Below are positions 24,401 to 36,400 of a stretch of 64,000 nucleotides of DNA, in pieces (position 1 is the stretch's first letter; each line of letters begins with the position of its first letter). The notes beneath the pieces are model-generated. The model worked only from the letters and a program-made list of their open reading frames with translations. It made no database searches and was not told the DNA's origin. The stretch lies in assembly GCA_030141605.1 (NCBI GenBank), contig JAQGDQ010000014.1:827001-891000 (forward strand), read 5' to 3'. The translations under genes and the position numbers were made by a program. The stretch is from Tubiluchus corallicola. Its lineage: Eukaryota > Priapulida > Priapulimorpha > Priapulimorphida > Tubiluchidae.

Positions 24401-27400
24401 ATTGTCAACGCCAGTTGCCTTTTTGTTACCAATGGCACTGAGGTACTTATTTACTAGATCCTGTGAAACAGGCTTGAAATCAAAATTTTCAGTGTCTTTC
24501 AAGTTTTCTCTAATTTTCAGAACACTTGGATGATTCTGAATCTCGTCCTCTGAAAGTTCTTTACCGATGTCCTTTGCTACTTTAGAGAAATGATCATTGA
24601 GCAAATCACAGACTAACTGGTCAGATACGACAGAATCATTTTCCAGGAGGCAAATATCTTGCCCAGATTTTGAATTTTTACTCAAGATGGTTTGATGGTT
24701 GGCCAAAAGTCCTTTGATTCCGGCCCCCCGGTACACCTTTCAATAAAATAGTTTGTAATGGCCTCCCTTTTCAAGGCAGTGACCTTGTTTCGTTGAAGAC
24801 GATATTTGTTCCAATTTCGTTTAGTTCTTTGTCTTTCCCAAATGCGTTTCAGATTGTTCTTGTAATTTAATTCCTTTCTTAATTTCCCGTTCATGAATGG
24901 TGCCTTTTGCCATTTCAGTTTTCTTTCCTTGACTGGAATGTGCTGATTCACAATATCAGTTACCAACTTGGTGGTCGTCCAGCTTGCATCGTTTATATCA
25001 TCGAATATTGATGCAACAGGGGCAGACATGACTTCATGGACCAGTTCATCCTGATCAAGGTTTTTGTAGCACCTGTATTTGGCTGTTCCATTTGGCTTCG
25101 GTTTCAAGTGAGTTTTCATTACACTGAAAACCTGCTTGTGGACATCACTTAATCCAGTATCACAGACAAGAGTTTTGACAGAAGAGTTTGGTCTGTTGGT
25201 TAATACTAAGTCAATAAGAGATGGTTCAAAACGTTTGGTAAAACAGGTGGGTTCTTTGACTAGATTTGTGAGATCAAAAATATCACAAAGTTCGACAAGG
25301 GGACCACTTTTTTCTGGTCTCAACAGATCGAAGTTAAAGTCCCTGACCAGTGCTATGTTATCGTAGAATGTTAATACTTTGTCAAGAGATTTGGTCATAT
25401 CACTTGTGAAGTTTGTGTCACTAAGAGACGGAGGCTTATACGATCCTACAAGCAACCACTTCTTGTCACCGAGTTGGAGTTCAATATTTACAGCTTCCAC
25501 TTGTTCTGGCTCAGTCTCTTTCCTTCTTCTGGATGGGATGTCTGACCTAACATAGGCCATAACCCCACCCCCATCACGGTTACAATCATTCCTGAACAAT
25601 TGATAGCCATCAACTTTAAACTGGGCATCTAAGAAAGAATCATCTAGCTTGGTCTCACCAATCACCAGTACACCATAGCTAACTCTTTATAAAAAAACAC
25701 GGTTTGAATAAGCCAGCAATAGCCTTAATACAAAGCTGCTTATCAGACTGTCAACAATGTATCAAAATTTGTTCAAATCAAATTCATGCAACCCATCGTC
25801 ACTGCATTTTCTCATAACATTTTGCATGGTTTGTATAAGTCTTTTGCACTTCCACACCAAGGGGAAGAAAAGAGAAAGCCTGACCATATACGAATTATTA
25901 TGAACTATATAGCCACTTACAAACTTTTTATATCAACAGTTCGATTTTGATCACTTTTATCGATGGACGTGTACCAACCACTTATATTAACCAACTATTG
26001 TTTTCTGTATTGTCTTTCATCGATTTAGTCATATGCAAATTATTTATTATTTATATTTTAATTTCATTAATTTTAATCTCATTTATCTTGCATAGTATCT
26101 ATGCATCACTATCATGTTATGGTCAGAATGTACAAGGATGCACTTGTCTTGTCTGCTGGATGTGATAATATCTCACAGATGGGTCCAAGGCTTAAGGGGG
26201 AACGAAATGTAACTGGATGCCATTGCATTTTCTTATAACAATCTCTAGATTCTCATGACAATGGCGTTAATCACATCCTGGTAATCAGCCTCGAACCGTA
26301 CCACAAGCCAAAACTTCAGTGAGGTGCCTGGCACCAACGAGCACGCTTCATTAGTGAATTCTAGTCTGCTTGTATATATACTCATCTTACCTATGGTGAT
26401 ACGTTTACAATAAAAGGTTTCTCTAAAACCATACTGGCTAGTTTTGGGTTGGTGTTCATCATTGTTACATTCAGGCAGTTAAGTGAGGTGTACCGCAGGG
26501 CTCCCTGCTGGACCCTACAATTTTTAATACCTTTATAAGTGATATTAGGGAGCTTGTGTTTTTATTTGTACAGCATGCCGATTTTAAATAAAGATTTATC
26601 ATGTAACACATCATATCAACACCTGATTAAGATGATCATTATCATTATGTTACCTATCTCAGCTACATCAAATTTGTAAGCAAAATTCATTTCTGTTTCT
26701 TTTGTACTAAAGTAATGTTGTGTTACTGTGTGAGTGGGAGTAATCGTCTCACTTAGTCAGCTACACTTTAGAAAACCTCGTGGGGAGAGTTTTGACGGTA
26801 TTTTGTCTGTACTTTTAGAATTAAATCAAAAATATTTTTCTTGTTTTCCTGAGCCAATAGGTTTGCATTTTACGACTTTCAAGCTATGCATTTTAATATG
26901 AACTTCATGTTTATTGTGTTTATGGTATCACTAGGCATTCTATAAAAAGGTCAGATTTACCAGTGTCATCCTTTAACAGTTTTAATAATTTTGTTTAGGA
27001 CATAATCCAGGGATGACACCTTAAGTAACTCAATACTTATTTGTAAGTGGTCTCGATTATTATTACCCGCATGTTACTTCGATTAACCCGGAGGCTTGGT
27101 CAAAGAACCAGCGGAACCATTTTTAAGTCTTTGATGTGACTCAGTCAGTGGACTAAAATATGACAACACTATGCAAGAATATTCTTGTACACCCTGTCCA
27201 ACTTCAATACATATAGTATTTTTATTATAGTACACCTTGTATGGTTTCATTTTTCAGGTGCTGGTTTTTCTTTCATTCACCAGATGGATGGGAGCATACC
27301 CAGTGGAACGCTCGACGGTCCAGTCGTCGTCACACAGGAATTGAGGATCCAAACGGAGAGCCCTCCTCTCAGTGGTGCAGAATCAACTGGTAGTGGAGCT

Positions 27401-30400
27401 CATCACCCACGTTCTAAGCCTGGATCAAGTCCATCCAGTAAGTTGCTTTTGTTCTTGTACATTTTGGCTGTCAAGGCTCTTGAAAAACTCTGCCCCAAAT
27501 AATCTTACTAATGTGGACTGAATTGGATAATTGGGATTGAGTTTAACTGATTATTGCTAATGTGGGCCAGTCCAAATTAGGACATCGAGAAAGCCAATTA
27601 TGTCAGACGTCTGATACCTAGTGAACTAGTTGCTTGGGTTTGAAAAATCTTTGTATGTTCCAAAATTAAGATAGGACATTCCTTGCCACAAGATAAATCA
27701 ACATCACTTATAGAAAAATTTTCCCGTGTTTAAAGAACAGTGATATTTACAGCAGTTTAACTGACTGGAGGCACGTTCTAAATTGTAGTAAAGCATGACT
27801 CCAGTAATTCTAAATATTCCCTCTGCCATGTAACTGGTGGTGCTTTCATTAATTGCTTTCGCTTAATTTTTACAAGAATTAATCCGTAACACAAAATGCT
27901 TCTTATTACAAAACCGATTAACTTTTAAAAAATACCGCTGTATGCTGTGTTTGTTTATAGATTTTGGTTCTTCTTACTAGCTCTTGTCTCTTTAATGGCA
28001 ATCGTAGTCTCAAGTGACCAACAATGCTGACATACAAATCAGTAAGATCTACATTAATCCCATTTTTAAGTTTGTTCTGGACACTCTCATAGACCAGCTG
28101 CATTTAGTTCACGTGATTAAGTTTATTTCCTTACACATGAACTGATCATTACTAAAATTTTCAGTAAAAGTCTATTTGAAACGGCTAGTTGCAACATTTT
28201 GTTTATTGCTGTTAGCTGAAATTATGTTTTGTTTACATACTTTATTGACAAAGCTAATCACGGAGAAATTAAGATGAAATTATGAAGAACTTGATGCTGC
28301 TACAATTATTTTTATGGGGTTTTACATGGTGGAATGAACACACAATTATCAAATTTTTAAAATCACAAAGTAGACTAAAAACGGAAGAAAAGTGGAAAAA
28401 GTTGAGTATAAGCTGGAATTTAAGCCAGTGACCATACAATTTCAAGGTCTGTTACCCTAGACTACACAGCCCTTGTGATGAAGGCAGGTCATAAGTGAAT
28501 CCTAATAGCTCATAATTAATTCAGCGTTTCCTGTGATTGTTTACTAACTAATTAATTTGTTATTAAGAGCCTGTCAATAACTAATTATGATTGCTTGCAA
28601 TTCATGATGTACTTCTTCTGCAATCATTTTATTTTAAAGCAAAAGAAGCTGTAGAGAAAGAGATGTGAAGAAGTCAGAAATGAGATGTTTATTCATCCAA
28701 ATGTGGCTAAGACACTTCTGCCGTTTCAGTGCCTCATAACAGAACATGTATTATGCTTTACAATGAATTGGGTCTGGTCCTACCACAAATTCGTAAATAG
28801 GCTCTGCCCTTGATGGCTACGCAACTTCTGCTAATTCACTATCTCACATCGGAAGTTGGTTTATGCTTCATAACGAGGTTCTGGTCCTGTCACAATCATT
28901 AACTTAGTAAATAGTTTTCCCCTTGAATAATGATTCCAGTTTGCAGTGTACTGATTGAACAGTATAAAAAATAGAAAGAGCATAATAGTTATTGCTTTAA
29001 ATTTTGATTTTAGTACTTCCATAAAAAATTCTTATTACTAATTAGTCTAATTATTATCATATCACAAAATCTGGAACGTTTCTCATGTAACGCTTGAAAT
29101 ATTAAATGGCCAGACTGGCGGTACTAATTACACGTGTGAATCAGCCCTAAGCGGATGTGAATTCAATGCAAAATTCATTGCCCTGTTAATAGATTATAGC
29201 TATTACAGACGTAAGTGCATTGTTGTTCCGCTCTGCACATGTTTGAATAATAATCAGGTGCAACTTATGCTTAACTGATGTCATTGTCTGAATGATTCAG
29301 GTGGGCGTGGGGCTCCCGAGGATTTGGGTCTTCGTTAATGTTTTAGATTCGTGGTAGCAAGTCTGAATAAAAAATTTTTACTGATTTTTTTAAAAATACT
29401 GATTTTTTTAAAAATATAAATAAATTCTGGCGAGCCCTAGTTTTCATTTAGCTCGGGACTGTTCTTTAAGAATAACATTTCTCAGACTGTCAAAGCGTTT
29501 TCCAAACTAGATAGGAATATCAGAGTTACACTGGCATTTATTCAAACAAGTATTTCTATAAATAACACCACTCATGTTGTATACATTTATATCATAAATT
29601 CGTAAAAACAAGTAACACTCATCCATTGATAAAAAAGGAGAAACATTGTAAGCTGGAGCGCCTCTTTAAAATGGCTTCTGGTTTAAGCTTTTCGATTGTT
29701 AAGAATCGGTTTTGGACTTGCGGTTTAAGTTTTTCAATTATTAAGACCCGGTTTCAATTGCACGTTGCAAATTTACAGACAGCATTGAAATTGCATGCGG
29801 ATTGGCTTAGGCGTAGTAGGTTTGGCGTTAGTGTGGAGTGCGTTCTGTACAGTAACATCATACATCAGAATGCAGTCATCGCAGTTACTAACATGTGCAT
29901 ATGCTCTAAGCCATTAAGACTTTTTCTTTTATGTACAAAGTTTCGAAGGCGCCTGTACGAAAAACTCAGGAAGTAACGAGCGTACTTCACTTTTGTGCCA
30001 TGCAACAAAAAGGGCGAAATAAACTTAAAAAAATAATTCATGAAACTATTTTTTGTATATACATGTATTGTTCAATTAAACCCGATAATGATCTGTTATT
30101 CACTAGAATGGTTAGACGTGCTTGCTGTGTTTGGCCCGTGAGGCCCGTTGGGCAGGAATCTTTTGGAGCCCCACACAAGTGAATTCGCTGACTACTGTTG
30201 TACCTCCCATCACATTAATGGCACTGGAATACGCATTATCGCATTCCAAGTTGGAGTTTTCCTCTTGAAGTTAGAGTTTAAATAGCTAATATTATACTAT
30301 GAGAGAAATATCTTATCTCATAATTTACTTGATATCTGTTTGTCGATAAACGTTGATTTTGTTTTGGATTTAGTCCAGTAGCATACAGATAAATCGACAA

Positions 30401-33400
30401 GACGGTGAAATAGATATCTGTGTGATGCAGGTGTGCTGTGCTTATTATAGTTTCACAGGTGATTTTTGATTTGTCACGCCATGAAATTTCCTACTAAAGA
30501 CGTTCCCAGCTTCTTCACGTTGTTTGCTAATAGCTTTGAACGAGGTGAGACGTTCTAGCTGTTTTGATATCTATGTAATTTAACCCTTTCCCAATAAGTT
30601 AGTTGTCTATTGCTATAGGTATATGTGTAAATCATAGGACTGACAAGTATGGAATCATGTGTGATTTTCATTTCTTTGTTAATTATTTTTGTTAGATGTT
30701 TAATATTAATTTTGTACGCTCGCTTGTTGATTGAAACCATATATTTTAGTATCAGAAATTCAGAATATACGTGTTAACTGTGGTAACAAAGTAAATTTAA
30801 CAAACGAAAATCATACATGTTCAGCATTTAATGTAAGAGTTGATAAATACTATATAGTCTGGCAAGCTAAACGAAAGTCTGCTTTAAATTCTCATACATC
30901 GACGTTACAGTATATGTAAATGCTTGACAAATAAAAATTTATTTTGTACATGGATACATTAAAATTCCATTTGAACAATGTGTCAATGTTGGTTCAGTTA
31001 AGTTAAAAAGAGACAATTTTAAATAGGGAAATTAATCACTAAAATACACGTTACAACATCATATGTAGAATAATGAGAATTAATTATGATTAAAATTAAC
31101 AGTTCGAAAATTTTTCATATATATTGAATTTTCAAGCAAAGTTGGTATAACTAATTAGATCACCGTTTGCGAGCTGCAAATTTTCAGCAACAATGAGAAA
31201 GTAATACAAACGAGTGAGGAAGAAAAAAAATTGTATTTAGTGCTATAATGGATTATATATTTTTTCAATTTTTTTTTGAAGGACAGTTACTATTATAAAT
31301 AGGCATAATAGTACTGTCACACTTGTTTGAAATTTGTAAAGACCTATATATATCAATTCCTTCTAAGGTTCTGAGTTGAAAGTCTTGAAAATTCTATAAC
31401 ATGTCTTCATTACGTGGATAAGCTTATCCGAATGACTTGTCACATCCCATTTGTCACTCTAATTTCCTCATTTAAGTTGTGCAAAACAGGGGATAAAAAC
31501 ACGAAAGAGCTTCAGTTAACGTTATTGGTTAACGTTTGGTGCTTCGATCTTATAACATTTTGCAACAATTGTTAGTTTTAAAGTATAGTTAAATTCTGAA
31601 TAAACTTTTTTATAAAAGGTCTGTTCGAAGCCATAGAGGTTTCACAAAAGTTAGTAAAGTTTATCAGCGTTGATTTTGTGAGCAGTTGCTGCAGTTTTGT
31701 ACACTGTTATTCTGTTCTATATTTGCAATGACGATGCTTTGTAACATTACCTATCTGTCAGTCTGTCAAGTGATAAACAGAGTCATGCTTGCACATTTGG
31801 ATTTGAATTCATTCAGCCTTACGTTAACCCTTTCATTTTCTTTATATTCTTAATAGCAAATATTTGACCAGATTCTACTCTGACTGTTGATATCCTACTT
31901 ATGGTACCTTAATTACATTAATATTAACATCATTGTGTCAGTGTAGTTGTTTCTTATTTTTCCTTCAACTGATATTTACAGATTCACCTGGGTCTACCTC
32001 ACGCAAAGAAAAAGAAGAAAAGGCTAAGCAAATGAGAGAGAGGCAGCAACAGGAGCAGCAAAGAAAATTTGATGAGTTGCTAAAAACACGTGCCCAGCAG
32101 GAACAGTACATTAAACAACAGGAGGTTTGTGTGATAAATTTATAGGATGTACCGCACATTTTTTTAATTGTTGTACGTTTATCACATAGTTTTGATTACC
32201 TGCACACATATGATAAGAATGAAAAAATAAACGTGCTTCCAAAAATTTTTTAAAAGGCCTTAAAGAGAAATTAATCCCATCACTCAGAAAACTTTTCCAA
32301 TCTCCCTTATGCAGTCGTTTTGACATAAATTCCATGAAGTAAGTTTAAAATCACGAGTGTTAATATTGGCATTTTAAAAGCACAATAACAGCTTTCTGCT
32401 TCTGTAATAGATTTTTTCCATAATAGCAAATATATGAAACGAAAGGTTAAATTTTTACACCTCTGATCTCACCATTCCCAATTAAATTGATTGTCGTATG
32501 TGTTTTTATGACCCCCTACATTAAATTTTATTAAATTACTGCTGTACCAGTATCTTATGGTGTCTGACTAACATGTCAGTCTGGCTTACAGCAGCAACAT
32601 CAACTTCTCCAGGTCCTAATTAATGCCCTGGTAGTTCAGATATTGGATCCGTGGCTTTCCGAATTACCAGAAGCAGAGGTTTTTGTAAACCCATTCTCAG
32701 TTTGAGATCTCTTAAATTTCATAGAAACTTTAATAGTCTGGAGTTTAAGAACTAATCACACTGTTTTGAAGTTCAAAAGTTGTCGGTAACCTCTGAAGTT
32801 TTAAGAATGGTTGGCTTATTGTAAAAAATGTAGCTTTAAACATCTTTATTAGTTTGATGAAAGTGTTATTTACAATATTTTTGTAGGAAGAAAAGAAGAG
32901 AAGACTGGAAGAAATGCGGTTAAGAGATGATGCAAAGCAGAAGAAAGTTCGAGAACGCAAAGCTAAAGCTGAACTGGCTGAGAAGGTAGGTTGTCGAGTC
33001 AGGCATTGATAGATTAGTTGGTAATTGGTGAAGGACGTACCATTTCGTAAGCTCAGATTTTAAGTGCACCTGTATATTCTATGTTTCTACAATTCATGTA
33101 ATCCATCATTCAATGAAGAGGCTACCACTAAAATAGATTGGTTATGGTGGGACTAGTTTCTAGGTCGTTAACAAGGGTAATACTGTAAAAAACCACTGAA
33201 GTTCACAGATCTGATGGCTGGAACTTAGAGTAGTATCGTGTTCATATTCAATTTTTATATATCCTTCCTCAAAGAGGCAAATAGCTGGGGCAGTGTGGCA
33301 ACTGCATTTGCGCGAAGGCAGTCATCCATCTATTTACTAACCAGACTCCATGTTTTTCAACTGCAGTCACTAAGTGCATGTCGGTTATTACGTTAATATT

Positions 33401-36400
33401 AACTTCATCAAGAGCCGGTATCACAATATAATGAAACTGCCTGCTCAATAACAACAACGTGTGGAAATGTTTGAAATATTATTATTGAATATCTTAGTTA
33501 TCTCCTGGAACGTGCCTGATACCCTACGTTTCCTAAAAATGTTATAGTTTATTAGGAAATTGAATATTTTGAGTTCTTAAATTGGCGAACCTTAGTGAAT
33601 GGACAAATTATTCGACAAACATAGCTGATATTAAGATAGTGCTTTTCTGAGACTTGCCATGGTCATAATCGTAAAAGAAGCCCAAATGCCCATAAATCTC
33701 AAAAATAAAGAATTTTTAGAATTTTTGAGATTGATGGGCATTTTGACTTTTACGATAGCTGATATAATTTCTAACATTTCACTGTGACATGATTATTTCT
33801 GCTGAGTCAATAAGTAATTAAGTAAAAGCAAAACTTTATTATTAATAATAATGAGTGTTTTCGCAATTTGTGTATGTTTATTAACAGGAAAAGAAAGAGA
33901 AAATATTGAAGAGGAATGCAGAGCGGGAAGCCAAGCTAGCTGAATTACGCCAGCAACAACAACAGCAAATTAAAATAGCATTCGGTAGTGCTCTCCCAAA
34001 AACGCTTGATGAGACAAACACGAGGGGGAGAAGTCGCAGGAGGAGGAGTTCTCTCGATAGTCTCAATTTGACATTCAGTATGTTATGTCATTTTGTAACT
34101 GTAATGTCTACCTATGTTATCAAGATGCACTAATGAAATTTTTTGCAGCTTTTGCCTGTAGATATAATGTGCAAATATTTTTAAATGAGTAGATTCTCTC
34201 AGACATGGTTAAAGTTAGGTTAGTTTTTTAAAAGGACTCAAAATATGGATTATGTGATCCAATTTCTACGTAATCTCTTAAGTAGCTTATAGGTTAGAGT
34301 ACTTATAACAAAGTACCTATAGATTAGAGTACTTACTGTAACATGCACCTAGGACCAAATAGAGGACCAGCTCCCAATTACCTTAAGCTTGGCTTACACT
34401 TGCTGTATCTCAGTTTTCTATAAAATAGCTATCACCATGGTTACAGGCTGCTGCATGTCTCTCCAAGCTTTCACATGATTAGTTTTAACTTGATTTAATG
34501 AGTTGCACAGAATGCTTCGCTGCAGCATAAGATTTTTTTAGTAGCATACTTTACAGAGGAATTTCATTTAAGATCAGAATAAACAACTTAAATGTTTGTC
34601 GAAGTCTCATTTCAGACACTTGCTTTGGCAAAGGTAAACGTTGGCTTGTGCTTCTATGTATAGACCGTTATGCATTTCTCGTACATAAGTTATTTTTACA
34701 AAAATGTTTGAGCATGCTTTTATCATGCTTCATTGAGTTCCAATTTCTGCATTCACATGTTTCAGTTACTGTAAAAGACGTCAGACACATTGACTGAAAA
34801 ATAGCCTGTAGCTTTTCAAACGGCTGACCATTATAAGCCATTGATTGCAGATCGATGATCGATTGTTCTGGAGGTGCAGGCATTAGCTAATTAAAGCTTA
34901 ATGTAATTGTTGATTGCTGGATTTAATGCTCTCAAGTAACCAAGGACTTTCAATTATTAACCATTAATTTTTTGCAAAACAAGCATAATCTATATCAATG
35001 ATGACATCAATTATAACTCCGGTCACATTAAAGATTATCATGGTGATGATAACATGATAATGATAGTGCAGCAGTCTAGCAAACTAAAATTTCGTTTTGC
35101 AAGAATTTCTTCTTATCTATGAGTACTGTTAAGAAGTGATATTGCTATCACTTATATATGTATATAAGTATGATAATGCATGTATGTATGATATGTTAAG
35201 TAACTGTAAAACTGACCAACTCTCATCAGTAAAATTACTTACGTATCAACGACTGTGAGCAGCACAAAAACAATACAAACAGTCTACTATATCATAATCT
35301 GATGATGCATTTCAAAACATTCTTGCCTCACCCAGAAACAAGGAGCTTAAATCCCCATTTGGGGGGCATAACTGTATTATACTGCTGTGCGAAGCCTTGT
35401 ATCCTTGCCCAAAAACTGACTGGTTTAAAGGAGCAATCAAAGAAAAAACAAGAAGAAAGTATCTAGCTTTAAGGACAGTGTACCCTTCAGTACACAGGTG
35501 GCAGTGGCTGAAGTAGCCATATATGGCTTTGAACTGTTGTCCTATGTATCTTATTCACCCAGCCTGGCACCTCATGTCTTCTCCCTGTATTCCAATGGTT
35601 GCCATTTTCAGAGTGACGATAACGTTATCGATGCTGTTCAGGGGTATCTGGAGGTTCAGTATGTGTTCTTCTAGAAAAGGATAGCAAAACCTAAAAGCCA
35701 GTGGGCCACAAGAAAGTGCATCCATTGAAGAAAAATGAGTGGGTTGAAAATTATATGAGAAAAATCTTTTTCCTACAAATGTCACTTTTTGGATGAGGCC
35801 GAGCCCATTTGAAGGCCCCACATAATTATGGTGTCATAATGTCAATGTTAAAAGCTGTTTACTATACTCCTCTAACTAACTTTTCTGTGTGAGAGATACT
35901 ATTTTAACAAATGCTAATTATGTTATTATTAAGCCACGCATCAGGGTTGCATAGACGAGTACATTAGACAGAAGAAACGGGCGCATTCTGCGCACCCACT
36001 TTTACACAGCCGCCCACCCACAGGCTCTTCTACAGGATCGGGGGGTGAGATATACAATTTGACACTGCTTGTGTGTGTGAAACAAATGATTTTTATTCTA
36101 GATTTTTTTATTATGTGAAGTTTGTTTGTTTTTGTTCAATGTTTAATAATAAGCTGTTCTTGTGCATTACTTTAGTTTGTGCTATAATTATAATGGTTAT
36201 TAAGTAGACAAATCTGACTTAAATATAGGTGCAGCTTGAGAATGTATTTAGTGAACATTTTAAAGTAAAAAATTTTTCTTGAAAAGTGGAAAATAGTTAA
36301 CTCTACCAATATATAACTCATTTAAAGGGAATGTCAAGCCTTCTGGGAAGTTAGGCTTATTTTAATATTTGCGAAAAATGTTAGAAGGATTTAGTAATAA

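Larger units (their letters stand above)
12493..27257 (+). other. MAP7 intron 1 (14.8 kb, mobile-element rich)
   Basis: Holds the 5S-like SINE relics (13515-13611, 20540-20626), a decayed LINE C-terminus (18056-18600), a pogo-remnant copy (21475-21990), a truncated CR1/L2-like LINE (22605-25680) and a small RT relic (26478-26590). The rest shows no recognisable gene. Confidence 0.5.
27438..31981 (+). other. MAP7 intron 2
   Basis: 4.5 kb intron. Contains a tRNA-like SINE relic (28413-28475) and a two-unit 42-bp tandem repeat (29680-29755). Otherwise A+T-rich with no recognised gene. Confidence 0.6.

Noticed and set aside
23547-24736. Open frames here as cellular genes
   Set aside because: They carry reverse transcriptase blocks and are frameshifted parts of one LINE.
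28637-28672. Possible MAP7 exon (acceptor followed by KEAVEKEM-like text)
   Set aside because: Runs into a stop after nine codons in the required phase and has no donor.
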